From assembly GCA_037131955.1 (NCBI GenBank), contig JBAXQC010000018.1, positions 1 through 40,379 of the forward strand: DNA of 40,379 nucleotides. The letters run 5' to 3'. The DNA comes from CAIMMJ01 sp037131955 (lineage in GTDB: Bacteria > Bacteroidota > Bacteroidia > UBA4408). Both the position numbers and the translations under genes were made by a program. Each line of letters opens with the position of its first letter. Position 1 is the stretch's first letter. Shown piece after piece: positions 8,538-18,483 of this stretch. The notes beneath the pieces are model-generated. The model ran no database searches. It was not told the origin of the DNA and saw only the letters and a list, made by a program, of their open reading frames with translations.

Positions 8538-11500
8538 CTACTCTTTCAGCAACTTTCTTGTAATTGTTTTGTCATCATTACTAAAGGTAATAAAATAAAT
8601 TCCGTTGGTTAAATCTGAAATGTTTATTTCCTTCAAATAGGATTTAGCAAGACTTCCGCTTTCAATTACCCTGATTATTCTTCCAGAAATATCGGTCATA
8701 TAAATTTTTATTTGTGTGGAATGATCAAATTCGGCACTTAGGATAAATTTATTATTGGCAGGATTTGGATAAATTGAAATAGTTTCAGTTTTATTTTGAG
8801 CAGTTATTTTAGTAATTAGGTAATCAAAAGTTTCCGAAATTCCTGATAAACAACCGCTATCCGAAACAGCACTAACAGTATATACTCCATTTATTGTTGG
8901 ATAAATGGTTTGTGATGTTTCAGTTAATTGTACACCATTTAAATTCCAAATGTAAGAAGGGGCAACAATAGAAGCACTTAAGGAACCATCTCCATTTAAA
9001 ATTATTACTGGTGTTTGTGGCAAAGGATTTACGCTTATACATGTTGGCTCAGAAACCGATGTACATCCATTTGTATCAGTAATTGTAACGTTAAAACAAC
9101 CACTTGCCGTAACGCTAATTTCATTACTTACCGCGCCATTAGACCACAAATAACCTGTGATAGGTGCACCAAGTGGGCAGATTAATAAAGTGCTAGAACC
9201 TTCACAAATACTTGTAGATCCATTTACAGTTATGTTTGCTGCAGGTGCAGCATTTACAACAATTGTTACAGTATCTGTTACAATGCAAATACCATCATTT
9301 GCAGTTACTACATAATCTGTTGTTAAGGCAGGTGATGCCATTGTGTTGGAATTTGAAGGATCACTTAAACCTACTAAAGGAATCCAAGAGAAGCTTGCAG
9401 TTCCGGATGCAGAAGCATTTAATTGCAAGGAATCGCCTAAACATAGTGAATTTGAAGCTCCAGTAATACTTGCATTAACATTTAAATTTTGAACCGAAAC
9501 AACAATGGTATCAGTATCAGAACAGATCCCATTACTTACATTTACTACATAACTTGTAGTTTCTGTTGGATTTGCTACTGGATTTTCAACAGTAGCATTG
9601 CTTAATCCTAAGGATGGTGACCACTGGTAACTTGTGCCCCCAGTAGAACTAAGTGTTGCAGAAGATCCTGAGCATATAACAACATCCGCTCCTGCATTTG
9701 CTGTTACAGCTGGCACAACAGTAATAGTTATTTGGTCGGTGGCATTGCAGCTTCCACTACTAGAAACAACTGTGTAGGTTGTAGTTACAGAAGGACTAGC
9801 TATTGGATTTGCGATAGAAGAATTGCTGAGTCCGGTACTAGGTGTCCACAAGTATGAAGCACCACCAGTTGCTATTATTTGCGTTGTTCCGCCAATACAA
9901 ATGCTTGTATCAATTCCAGCGTCGGCTGTAACAATACCAACTGTTACATCTATTGTATCAACAAATGTACAACCACTTTCTAAAATGGTAACTACGTAGC
10001 TTGTGCTGGAACCGGCAGTAAAAATTGGATTGGAAATATCTGCAGCACTTAAATTTATTGATGGACTCCAAGAATAAGATGATCCTCCACTTGCAAGAAG
10101 TTGAGCAGTATTTGCAGGGCAAACTGTAATGTCTAAACCAGCTGTTACATCAGTCCCAACAACGGTTACAGTAATGCTATCAATTGCACTACATCCGTTA
10201 GTTGAATTTAAAACCAATACTTGATAAGTGGTAGTTTGAGATGGATTTGCAATTGGATTTGCAATGGATGCATTACTTAATCCTAAGCTAGGACTCCAAA
10301 AATATTCATTGCCACCGCTCGCATTTAACGTACCAGGGGTGCCACTACAAATGGAAATATCTTGCCCTGCATTTGCAATAACTGAATTAATAGAAACAAC
10401 TACTTCATCAGTTGCAGTGCAACCATTATTTGTAACCAAAACAGAATAAATTGTTGTTGAAATTGGATTGGCAACTGGATTGGCAATTGTAGCATCGCTT
10501 AATCCTGCAGAAGGGCTCCATAAATATGTTCCTTCACCTGTGGCATTTAAATTTACAGATCCTCCATCGCAAACAGAAATATCACTTCCAGCATTTGCAA
10601 AGGCAGAATTAACTGTAATTAATAATGTATCAGTGGCAGAGCAACCGTTTGAAATTGTTGTAACACTGTACAATGTTGTGCTACTAGGATTTGCAATTGG
10701 ATTTGCTATTGTTGAATTTGATAAACCTGCAGAAGGACTCCAAACATAAGTAGATCCACCAGTGGCTTGTAATTGAACGTTAGAACCTAAACAAATGGTT
10801 GCACTTGCTCCGGCATTTAAGTTGGGAATAGCATTTACAGTTACAAAACTATTAATTGTAAATGTGCCACTTCCATTGCCGTTGGTAGCTGTAAGAGTTA
10901 CCGGGAATACCCCAGCAGAATCGTAAGTTACTGTAGGATTTTGGAGGTTAGAAAATCCGGTTGTTGTTCCCGGAAGATCCCAATACCAAACATTAGGCGT
11001 ATTGGTGCTTAGGTCAGTAAAAGAAACTGTGTTCCCCGAACAAATTGTAGTTGCACTTGAATTGGTAAAGTTTGCAACTGGAATTAAGGTGGGGTCAAAA
11101 ATTGTAATTGTATAATCTTCACTTTCGCCTGATGCAAAGGTGGTGCAAGAATTTGCGGCTCCGTTAACACCGCCTCCACCACCTCCAGTTGGAGTAGTAA
11201 TACTTCTAATTCTCATGCCTGTAGGGCCAGCAACTGCGTTTGAAGGTACAAAAATGGAAACAGTGCTTGCAATGTTTGGTTGAGAGCCTGTGGTAACCTG
11301 TGTCCATTCTGTTGTTTCAAAAATATTATTGTGATTGTAATCTATCCAAACAGAAATTCTTGAACCAATATTACAGGTTACTTTTAAATTGTAGCTCTGG
11401 TTGCGGTTCAGTTGTGCTGTAGTGCTGCCAGAAGCAGGCCAAATAGAATAACCCTGACTGGTAATGTTATTGCATCCTGAATTGGAATTGTTTAAAGATG

Positions 11501-14500
11501 TTCCTGTAATTTGAACCGTATTGATATAGCTATTTGTGCAAGCAGTTGTATGTGTAGGAACACAATAAGTTGAAGCGCTTGTTACATTAATATAGCAAGG
11601 CTTGGTTAATGAATCACTGCCAAAGGCATTGGTGGCTACTAGTTTTACATCGTAGCATCCAGGTGAACCATAAATAATTCCTGTAGGATTTTGATTGTTA
11701 GATGTAGAAGGAGAACCACCCGGAAATGTCCAAGTCCACTCAGTTGGTGTATTGGAAGAATTATCGCTAAAGTTAACACTACCAAAAGGTGAAATGGAAG
11801 TAAAGTTGGCATTAAAATCAACTAGTGGTGGATTGTTTCCACCAGCTCCAATGGTGATGGTATAGTCTTCGGTTTCGCCGTTTGCATTACTGGTACAAGC
11901 ATTTGCAGCAGTAAGTGTGGTGTTGGTATTTACACAACGTACCCTCATTCCTGTTTGACCTACAAAAGCTGAAGAAGGAATTAAAACTGAAATTGTAGCG
12001 GGAATATTTGAAGGGGTGGCATTTGCAACTAGCGAAAATTCCGATGCATCAAATAAGTAGTTATGATTAAAATCTATCCAAATTCCAACTTTCTGACTTG
12101 TTGTGGTGGTAACACTTATATTGTAATTAGTTCCTCTATTTAATGTCGCAGTTGTATTTGAAATTGCCGGATAAATAATATATGGATTTCCTGCACAACC
12201 AGTATTAGCATTATTAAAATTAGTGCTTGCTATTGCAACAGTATTAATAAAACCACCGCCACCACCGCCGCCGCCACCGCAGTTATTTGACTGTAAAGTT
12301 GAACAATACGGTGGAGGTGTAACGTTTATGTAACAATTTATTGTGGTAGTATCTGAACCATAAGCATTGGATACTATAAGAGTAACAGGATAGCATCCCG
12401 CTGTGGAATAAACAATATTCTGAGGATTCTGAACATCAGAGGCAGAAGGTTGTCCTCCCGGAAAAGACCAAGACCAAGTTGTAGGAATATTAGTTGAAAT
12501 ATCAGAGAAATCTACATTTTGGCCAATTGTTATTGCAACGCTATCGGCCGTAAATGCAGCTATTGGAGGTATTTGAGGAGCCGCCCCAATAGTAATTGTA
12601 TAATCTTCGGTTTCTCCACTTCCAAACAAAGTACAAGCATCTGCAGCGGTAATTGTTCCAGTAACATTTCTACTTCTAATTCTCATTCTTGTGTTTCCAA
12701 GTAATGCATTTGTTGGTATAGTTATATTTGCTGTGGAAGCCACATTTGCAACTGAGGCAGCGGCAATGGAAGAATACTCGGCATTTTCAAATGTGCCATT
12801 TTGATTGTAATCTATCCAGCAGGCAATAATTCTGTTTGCTGTTGTGGTAACACTAATTGGATAAGTATACCCTTGCAATAAAGTATCAGAGGTAGATGCA
12901 GAAACAGGAAAAACAGAGTATGCATTGGAGGTAGCAGAACCATTACAACCTGTATTTGCATTATTTATTGATGTATTGGCAATAGAAACTGTGTTTATGT
13001 TATCTGCCGCACTGCAATTTGTGGTGTGTAAAGTTGAACAATAGGGTGGTATAACCACATTAATATAACATGGTATTTCAAGTGTGTTAGAGCCATAAGC
13101 ATTTGTTGCAGTTAAGCTTACAGCATAACAACCCACAGTATTGTACACAATATTTTGTGGATTTTGAGATGTTGAAACAGAAGGTAGGGCACCAGAAAAT
13201 GTCCACAACCAGCCTGTGGGAAGGTTGCTAGACAAGTCAGTAAAATTTACATTTTGGCCAATAGCAACGGTAATTGGGTTGGCGTTGAAAGCCGCAACAG
13301 GAGGAATTGTTGGTGGCGATTGAATTGTAATGGTATAGTCTTCGGTTTCGCCACTTCCAAACAAGGTGCAGGCATCAATGGAAGTAAGTGTTCCAGTAAC
13401 ATTTCTACTCCTTATTCTCATCATTGTTGATCCAATTAAGGCATTCGCTGGAACTGTAAAACTTGCACTTGCCATAACATTAGCAGTTGCATTGTTGCTC
13501 ACCAAAACAAACTCAGTGGAATCAAATGTAGTACTGTGGTTGTAATCTATCCACATTCCAATAATTCTATTGGCATTGGTAGTAACGTTTATTTGATAAG
13601 TTCCTGTTTGATAAAGGTTGCCTGTTGTGTTGCCCGCTGCAGGCCATATAGAATAACCGTTTCCATTTAATGCATCGCAGGCAGTGCTATCGTTAATTAA
13701 TGTAGTTGACGGTATTGCCACTGCAGATATAAAATCATTGGCGCTGCAATTTACTTGATGCAAAACTGAGCAATAGGCTGGAGCAAGAACTGTAATGTAA
13801 CACGATTGAGATAATGTGTTAGAGCCTTGAGCATTTGAAGCCACCAATGTTACATTGTAACAACCGGGTACGTTAAAAAATATATTCTGAGGATTTTGTG
13901 ATGTTGAAGTTGAAGGTAAACCTCCATCAAATGTCCAACTCCAAGATGTAGGTAACCCAGCAGACAAATCTGAGAAGTCAACATTTTGACCAGCAGTAAT
14001 GGTTAAACTATCTGCAGTGAAGTTTGCTGTTGGAACTACAGGCGGAGCATCTGCAATAGTAAGAATATAGTCTTCGGCTTCGCCACCATTAAATAAAGTA
14101 CATGCTTGAGTAGATAGAATAACATTTGATCCTCCACCTCCACCGCCAGCTACTCTTGTTCTAATTCTCATTCGCAATGTTCCTAATGAGATTGTGGATG
14201 GAATAGAAATTATAACAGAAGAGGCTAAATTTTGAACTGCTGGGCTTGCAACACTTACAAATTCAGTAGAATCAAATAAATTGTTCATGTTAAAATCTAT
14301 CCACGCTGCAATGGAAGAATTGTTTGAAGCACTTGTTACATTTAGTTGGTAAGATTGTCCTCTGTAGAGTGTTGCTGTTGTATTTCCACTTTCAGGAAAT
14401 ATAGAGTAAGCGGTGCCACTTAAACTATTGCACCCTGTTCCTGCATTATTTAGTGATGTATTTGTAATGTTTACGGCATTGATATTATTTGTACCCGAAC

Positions 14501-15305
14501 AGTTTGCACTGTATAAGGTGTTGCAAAATGGGTTTGCAGGATTAACTATAATGTAACATGTCCTTGTAAGTGTATTTGAACCATTTGCATTGGTAGCAGT
14601 TAATGTAACGGCATAGCAACCAACAGCGCTGTAGCTAATTCCCGTAGGATTTTGAACACTTGAGCTAGAAGGAGTTCCACCTGCAAATGTCCATTGCCAA
14701 GAGGTGGGATTAAAGGAAGTGGAATCAACAAAGTCAACTGTATTGCCTAAAGTAATAGAGGGTTGAACTGCTCCAAAATAGGCAATGGGGCCATTTCCTC
14801 CACCAACTAAAATATTAACAGTGTAATCTTCTGTTTCGCCACGTGTATAGTTTTGGCATGGATCCATGTTATTGGTATTTCTTGCAGACCTAACTCTTAA
14901 TCTTTTTGTTCCTAAGCTGGCGGTTAATGGCACAGTAAAAGTTATGGTTACTGTTTGATTGGGTGTGTTTGTTTGCACTTGGCCCAATTTTTCATTGGCA
15001 GTAAAAGTACTGTCTCCATTATAATCAATCCAAGCACCGTAAAAGCCATTTGCAAAAGTTCCACCATTTATGGTAAGTGAAAAAGTTCCTGCTTGAGAAA
15101 CATCCGTACTTAAGTTAGAATAATCGTTATACGTGGTTCCTGTTGTTGAACCGGTGTTTTGATTATTAATGGTGCCAAGATTTACGCCATTGATAAAATC
15201 ACCTCCTGTTGTGCCATTGGTGGAGGTTGGTATGCAATAAGGAGCAGCATACATTCCAAAAGACATCAACAGAAAAAAAGCAAGCAAGAGTTGTTTTGTT
15301 TTCAT
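8538..15305 (-). CDS. Giant T9SS-secreted GEVED/PKD-repeat surface protein
   Basis: The 2255-residue protein has a signal peptide (1-20, ending MYAAPYC). Six modules follow, each of about 230-260 residues, in which a GEVED domain (WID[YF]N core, closing GE[TAS]EDY) is followed by a PKD domain (core [FV]-x-D-x-[ST], then W-x-W or W-Y-W, then closing GCY or GVF). The GEVED cores are AWIDYNGD, AWIDFNMN, MWIDYNHS, CWIDYNQN, IWIDFNHN and VWIDYNHN. From about residue 1430 come about eight Ig/PKD-like units of 73-80 residues, each with a conserved cysteine pair and the phrase WSPSxGLSNxxIANPxAxP. The last 75 residues are a type A T9SS sorting domain (IYPNPANNKF, then GIYFITF). Export by T9SS to the surface or medium follows from family knowledge. 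Three modules carry runs of 6-9 glycines. An adhesin or matrix role is inference. Confidence 0.93.
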   Translation of the reverse strand: MKTKQLLLAFFLLMSFGMYAAPYCIPTSTNGTTGGDFINGVNLGTINNQNTGSTTGTTYNDYSNLSTDVSQAGTFSLTINGGTFANGFYGAWIDYNGDSTFTANEKLGQVQTNTPNQTVTITFTVPLTASLGTKRLRVRSARNTNNMDPCQNYTRGETEDYTVNILVGGGNGPIAYFGAVQPSITLGNTVDFVDSTSFNPTSWQWTFAGGTPSSSSVQNPTGISYSAVGCYAVTLTATNANGSNTLTRTCYIIVNPANPFCNTLYSANCSGTNNINAVNITNTSLNNAGTGCNSLSGTAYSIFPESGNTTATLYRGQSYQLNVTSASNNSSIAAWIDFNMNNLFDSTEFVSVASPAVQNLASSVIISIPSTISLGTLRMRIRTRVAGGGGGGSNVILSTQACTLFNGGEAEDYILTIADAPPVVPTANFTADSLTITAGQNVDFSDLSAGLPTSWSWTFDGGLPSTSTSQNPQNIFFNVPGCYNVTLVASNAQGSNTLSQSCYITVLAPAYCSVLHQVNCSANDFISAVAIPSTTLINDSTACDALNGNGYSIWPAAGNTTGNLYQTGTYQINVTTNANRIIGMWIDYNHSTTFDSTEFVLVSNNATANVMASASFTVPANALIGSTMMRIRSRNVTGTLTSIDACTLFGSGETEDYTITIQSPPTIPPVAAFNANPITVAIGQNVNFTDLSSNLPTGWLWTFSGALPSVSTSQNPQNIVYNTVGCYAVSLTATNAYGSNTLEIPCYINVVIPPYCSTLHTTNCSAADNINTVSIANTSINNANTGCNGSATSNAYSVFPVSASTSDTLLQGYTYPISVTTTANRIIACWIDYNQNGTFENAEYSSIAAASVANVASTANITIPTNALLGNTRMRIRSRNVTGTITAADACTLFGSGETEDYTITIGAAPQIPPIAAFTADSVAITIGQNVDFSDISTNIPTTWSWSFPGGQPSASDVQNPQNIVYSTAGCYPVTLIVSNAYGSDTTTINCYINVTPPPYCSTLQSNNCGGGGGGGGGFINTVAIASTNFNNANTGCAGNPYIIYPAISNTTATLNRGTNYNISVTTTTSQKVGIWIDFNHNYLFDASEFSLVANATPSNIPATISVLIPSSAFVGQTGMRVRCVNTNTTLTAANACTSNANGETEDYTITIGAGGNNPPLVDFNANFTSISPFGSVNFSDNSSNTPTEWTWTFPGGSPSTSNNQNPTGIIYGSPGCYDVKLVATNAFGSDSLTKPCYINVTSASTYCVPTHTTACTNSYINTVQITGTSLNNSNSGCNNITSQGYSIWPASGSTTAQLNRNQSYNLKVTCNIGSRISVWIDYNHNNIFETTEWTQVTTGSQPNIASTVSIFVPSNAVAGPTGMRIRSITTPTGGGGGGVNGAANSCTTFASGESEDYTITIFDPTLIPVANFTNSSATTICSGNTVSFTDLSTNTPNVWYWDLPGTTTGFSNLQNPTVTYDSAGVFPVTLTATNGNGSGTFTINSFVTVNAIPNLNAGASATICLGSNVQLQATGGSTYVWSPSAGLSNSTIANPIANPSSTTLYSVTTISNGCSATDTLLITVNSAFANAGSDISVCDGGSVNLNATGEGTYLWSPSAGLSDATIANPVANPISTTIYSVLVTNNGCTATDEVVVSINSVIANAGQDISICSGTPGTLNASGGNEYFWSPSLGLSNASIANPIANPSQTTTYQVLVLNSTNGCSAIDSITVTVVGTDVTAGLDITVCPANTAQLLASGGSSYSWSPSINLSAADISNPIFTAGSSTSYVVTILESGCTFVDTIDVTVGIVTADAGIDTSICIGGTTQIIATGGASYLWTPSTGLSNSSIANPIASPSVTTTYTVVSSSGSCNATDQITITVVPAVTANAGADVVICSGSSATLSSTGGTSYQWSPSLGLSNATVENPVANPTETTSYVVNVSNGICSDTDTIVVSVQNLNVNASITGASNSLCLGDSLQLNASASGTASFSWIPLVGLSDPSNSNTMASPALTTDYVVTANDGICIVTDTVTIVVNAAPAANITVNGSTSICEGSSTLLICPLGAPITGYLWSNGAVSNEISVTASGCFNVTITDTNGCTSVSEPTCISVNPLPQTPVIILNGDGSLSASIVAPSYIWNLNGVQLTETSQTIYPTINGVYTVSAVSDSGCLSGISETFDYLITKITAQNKTETISIYPNPANNKFILSAEFDHSTQIKIYMTDISGRIIRVIESGSLAKSYLKEINISDLTNGIYFITFSNDDKTITRKLLKE

Positions 15306-15626
15306 TTTTCTGTTTTTTTATTTGTGTTAATTAAATTTAGTTTGAGTTTAGAGTCAAATAATTAAGAAGGGTTTAATCCTCCAAATAATATTAGACACAA
15401 TTGTAATACATTACCCTTGCAGCAGGCCTAAAATAAAATGAAGTTTGTTAGTTATCAAGCGTTTAAATATTGCAGATTATTTTCCTGTGTAAAACAACCA
15501 AGAGATAGGAAATAAATTTAACAAATAAATGCTCTGTTTTAGAGTTCAGAAAAGAGTGATTTTAATGCATCTAACAAAAAAATACCCCGAAGATTTCGAG
15601 GTATTTCAAGTGAGTGTATTTTAAAC
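15306..15626. other. Intergenic region between the surface-protein and M49 genes
   Basis: This 321-base gap holds the M49 gene's terminator at its right-hand end and must contain the promoter of the giant surface-protein gene. I find no exact TAnnTTTG box within it on the minus strand; near-misses with three spacer bases exist, for instance around TATTATTTG. No ORF of credible composition is present. Confidence 0.4.
15575..15606 (-). terminator. Rho-independent terminator after the M49 peptidase gene
   Basis: AAATACC at 15580-15586 pairs with GGTATTT at 15600-15606, with an internal C-A mismatch and a short CGAA/TTCG extension, then a T-run on the minus strand. Its architecture is the same as the hairpin at 8490-8516, with one covarying base pair. 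Confidence 0.85.
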
Positions 15627-17696
15627 TTAATTTTTTAGTGGAAGCAAGGAGTATTTTTTACCGTACTCTATCATTTGCTCGGCAAACGATTTTGGATATT
15701 CTATTTTTACATCTACAATTTTTTCACCCTCCATTACAGGAACTAATTTTGGTTGAATAAATCCTTTGTATGGTGCAACATTAAGTTTTGCGAATCTCTC
15801 TAATACTTCTTTGTGTAATTCTTTGTCTACAATTACACCATAGCCTTCTACCAATGCCTGACCTGCTTTAAAATCTCCTTCTGATTTTATTTTTTGAATT
15901 TCCTTGAGCAATTCGCCAAACAATACCCTAAGTTTTTGATAGTCGTTTACTTTTACAAAGGTTTTACCGTCCTTTTTCACAAACTCAATTACGTTGTCTT
16001 TTTTTCCTTTTTCGTAAGCCCATTTTGCAACCAATTGGCGGTTTCTCATGTGTGCTTCTTCTAAATTATCTCCTGCTTTTATTCGTGTTAATTGAAGTAT
16101 TAATCCATTTAAAATGTAATTGTCGTATTGTGCTTTTCCTACCTCTATTGAAGGCATAACGCCAATGTCAACTAATTTTTGATCCATGATGTAATACAAG
16201 CCAACTAAGTCTGCTCTGGCTTCTTCTAGGCAATTGCCATAGTTTTTTAGAGTAACGTCAGGTGTACCAATTCCTTTGTTTATTTTTCCAGAAGCATGAC
16301 CAATTACTTCGTGCATATCTGTATGCAACATGCCGCTTAATGCTCCGTGTTTTTTTGCTCTTTCAATAATTTCATCATTAAATGCAAACTCTTTTAAGCT
16401 TGGACTTTTTGCTCCAACCACATTGTAAGATTCTACAATGTTGCCCAGTGAAACAGATTTAGAGCCGTGAATTTCTCTTATCCAATTAGAGTTGGGAAGG
16501 TTTATTCCTATTGGGGTAGAGGGTGCTGCATCTCCTGATTCTTGAATTACAGTAATAACTTTTGCAGAAATTCCGTTTACTTTTTCTTTTTTGTGTTCTT
16601 TGGCAATTGGGCTGTTGTCTTCGAACCACTGTGCTTCGCTGGCTATGGTTGCAATTACTTTTGATGCTTCCATGTCTTTCATAGAAACACAAGATTCAAA
16701 ACTTCCTTTTTTTCCTATGGCATCGCCATACACCTCTATAAACCCGTTTACAACATCAAGCCTTGACGCAGTATCTTTTACCCATGCAATGTTGTAGTCG
16801 TCCCAAGTTTTTAAATCTCCGGTTTTGTAATAGTTAACCAACAATTCTAGGGCAGATTTTTGTGCAGGATTTTCTGCTACAGTAACTGCTTTTTCTAACC
16901 AATACACAATTTTTGTAATGGCTGCATCGTACATTCCGTCTTGTTTCCAAACTTTTTCTACTACCTTTCCATTCTCTTTGGTAACTTTAGAATTTAAGCC
17001 AAAAGCCACTGCATTTTCTCCACCGTTTTTAATCATGGGTGCATAAAAGTTTTCTACCTCTTTTTGAGTTACTCCTTCGTAAAAATTATTGAAAGACATT
17101 TTTACATTGTCAACACCTTTGGAAAGGTTTACCAATTTAGTTTCAAATTTTGCATCAAAAATTACAGGCTCTAACTGCTTTGAAAATTCTTCAATTGTTT
17201 TTCCTTCCAATGGCAAATCTTCTTTTTTTGATTTGTTCAACATGTCTTTGAAATCGCTAACACTAAACAATGGAAGAATTTTATCTTGGCTGTAGTGGTG
17301 ATGATTTCCGTGCGAATACCAAACTTGTTTGGCATAGGTTTCAAAATTTTTCCATGCTTCGGAATTTTTGTCGCCAGTGTAAGTAGTATAAATTGCATCT
17401 ATTGTATGACGCAATGCCAAATTGTATTTATTTTTTTGGTCAAAGATAATGTCTCTTCCGCACAAAGCTGCTTCCGATAAATAATAGGCCAATTGTTTTT
17501 GTTGAAGGCTTAATTCTTCAAATCCTTTTACTTGGTATCTTAGAACTTGAATGTCTGCAAAGCGATCAGCTTCGTATTCAAATTCTTCTTGTGCAACAGT
17601 TTCTGTTTTTGTGTTGTTTTCTTCTTTTTTTCCTGAGCAGGAAACAAGTAGTGCAGAGCTTAGGGCAAAGCTTGTAATTAGGTTTTTTATTTTCAT
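15627..17696 (-). CDS. Dipeptidyl-peptidase III-like (M49) lipoprotein
   Basis: The 689-residue zinc peptidase belongs to family M49, which removes dipeptides from the N-terminus of oligopeptides. The zinc motif HEVIGH is at 462-467 and the second motif EEARAD, supplying the third ligand, begins at 491; the spacing fits the family's HEXXGH...EEXRAE/D layout. The N-terminus is a lipoprotein signal with the lipobox LVSC, then GKKEENN, so the enzyme is probably anchored in the envelope rather than cytosolic like the animal enzymes; Bacteroidota M49 members commonly have such signals. A -7 box lies 26 bases upstream and a strong terminator follows, so it is a single-gene unit. Substrate specificity cannot be read from the sequence. 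Confidence 0.93.
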   Translation of the reverse strand: MKIKNLITSFALSSALLVSCSGKKEENNTKTETVAQEEFEYEADRFADIQVLRYQVKGFEELSLQQKQLAYYLSEAALCGRDIIFDQKNKYNLALRHTIDAIYTTYTGDKNSEAWKNFETYAKQVWYSHGNHHHYSQDKILPLFSVSDFKDMLNKSKKEDLPLEGKTIEEFSKQLEPVIFDAKFETKLVNLSKGVDNVKMSFNNFYEGVTQKEVENFYAPMIKNGGENAVAFGLNSKVTKENGKVVEKVWKQDGMYDAAITKIVYWLEKAVTVAENPAQKSALELLVNYYKTGDLKTWDDYNIAWVKDTASRLDVVNGFIEVYGDAIGKKGSFESCVSMKDMEASKVIATIASEAQWFEDNSPIAKEHKKEKVNGISAKVITVIQESGDAAPSTPIGINLPNSNWIREIHGSKSVSLGNIVESYNVVGAKSPSLKEFAFNDEIIERAKKHGALSGMLHTDMHEVIGHASGKINKGIGTPDVTLKNYGNCLEEARADLVGLYYIMDQKLVDIGVMPSIEVGKAQYDNYILNGLILQLTRIKAGDNLEEAHMRNRQLVAKWAYEKGKKDNVIEFVKKDGKTFVKVNDYQKLRVLFGELLKEIQKIKSEGDFKAGQALVEGYGVIVDKELHKEVLERFAKLNVAPYKGFIQPKLVPVMEGEKIVDVKIEYPKSFAEQMIEYGKKYSLLPLKN

Positions 17697-17722
17697 GTTA
17701 TATTTAATTTGTTTAAAGTTTG

Positions 17723-17730
17723 CAAAGCTA
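17723..17730 (-). promoter_or_regulatory. -7 box upstream of the M49 peptidase gene
   Basis: The minus strand reads TAGCTTTG (TAnnTTTG), 26 bases before the ATG. No -33 TTG occurs at the expected spacing. Confidence 0.5.
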
Positions 17731-17812
17731 ATAGAAGAAATTAATATTATAGTTTTGGGAGTAGTATACCAATGAAATTACTTTTATTTGAATCTATATT
17801 TTTAAAAAAAGA

Positions 17813-17965
17813 CTATGCACTTGGCTTTAATTTAGTTTTAGATTTTAATTTAAGGAAGTAGTTTACAATTTCTTCTTTTGACATTTTAACCAATTTATTA
17901 CTCAATTTTTCTCTTTGTTCTCGCATATAATTAACCGAGTCAAATGTTTTATCTTTTGTTTTCAT
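17813..17965 (-). CDS. Small probable antitoxin partner of the PIN toxin
   Basis: This is a 50-residue ORF read directly from the sequence, starting with ATG at 17965 and ending in TAG. The protein begins MKTKDKTFDSVNYMREQREK and continues with a KMSKEEIVNYF segment and a lysine-rich tail. The arrangement of a short basic start, F-D-x-V, M-R-x-x-R and M-[ST]-x-E-E resembles the small proteins that accompany VapC-like PIN genes in Bacteroidota and cyanobacteria. That resemblance is from memory and was not searched. It lies 36 bases after the PIN stop on the same strand, so the order is toxin then antitoxin, the reverse of classical vapBC. No DNA-binding fold is evident. Confidence 0.65.
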   Translation of the reverse strand: MKTKDKTFDSVNYMREQREKLSNKLVKMSKEEIVNYFLKLKSKTKLKPSA

Positions 17966-18001
17966 TTTTTTAAGAGTATCTATTTTACCTTATTTATTGT
18001 T

Positions 18002-18454
18002 TTAATAAATGAATTCTCGGGGAGTACGTATCTCTAATATTTTGTAGCCTTTTTTGAGGTTTACAGAATTGTAGCCTCTTATTCTATTTATGTTTACAAT
18101 ATGTTTAAAATTCCAGCTCACCAAAAAATCTGCATGATTTATTGTAGCCAAGGCTATATGTAAACAATCAGTAAAACTAGTTTTTCCAACTACCTTTTCT
18201 TTGATATATTCAGAGGCTAAATCAACTGATTGCTCTGTTGTATCAATAAATTCTGTATATTCAGTTTTTATATTTTTTACTAGCTCCTTAACTTTATCAG
18301 GAGCATTTTCGAGTTCATCTTGAGTAACTGTTGAATACAACAATACAAATTCACCATTATTTATTTTTTCAAATAGGGGTGCTGTAAACTCAGAAAATTC
18401 TTCGTCGAAATATCCTCCAAAAACAGATGTGTCTATATATATTTTTTGTTTCAA
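18002..18454 (-). CDS. PIN-domain (VapC-type) ribonuclease toxin
   Basis: The 150-residue protein opens KIYIDTSVFGGYFDEEF, with the first PIN acidic residue at D8. Later acidic residues fall in QDELENAP and in the TDCLHIALAT segment, where D is the expected third metal ligand, and DFLVSWNFKHIVN is the usual C-terminal part. PIN toxins of this kind are Mg-dependent endoribonucleases. The only reasonable start is TTG at 18452-18454; no in-frame ATG lies upstream, and a -7 box ends 29 bases before it. A weak start codon on a toxin is noteworthy. The small downstream ORF is the likely antitoxin. Confidence 0.85.
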   Translation of the reverse strand: MKQKIYIDTSVFGGYFDEEFSEFTAPLFEKINNGEFVLLYSTVTQDELENAPDKVKELVKNIKTEYTEFIDTTEQSVDLASEYIKEKVVGKTSFTDCLHIALATINHADFLVSWNFKHIVNINRIRGYNSVNLKKGYKILEIRTPREFIY

Positions 18455-18483
18455 GAATTTTACTCTATCTTAACTTTCTAATT

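Noticed and set aside
12252..12278. GG-rich tract as a G-quadruplex
   Set aside because: G-runs are only two bases long, so a stable quadruplex is unlikely; triplet codon repeats explain the pattern.
9236..12704. Plus-strand open frames inside the giant surface-protein gene
   Set aside because: They mirror the repetitive minus-strand coding sequence, lack ribosome sites and family likeness, and occur only where the minus frame suppresses stops.
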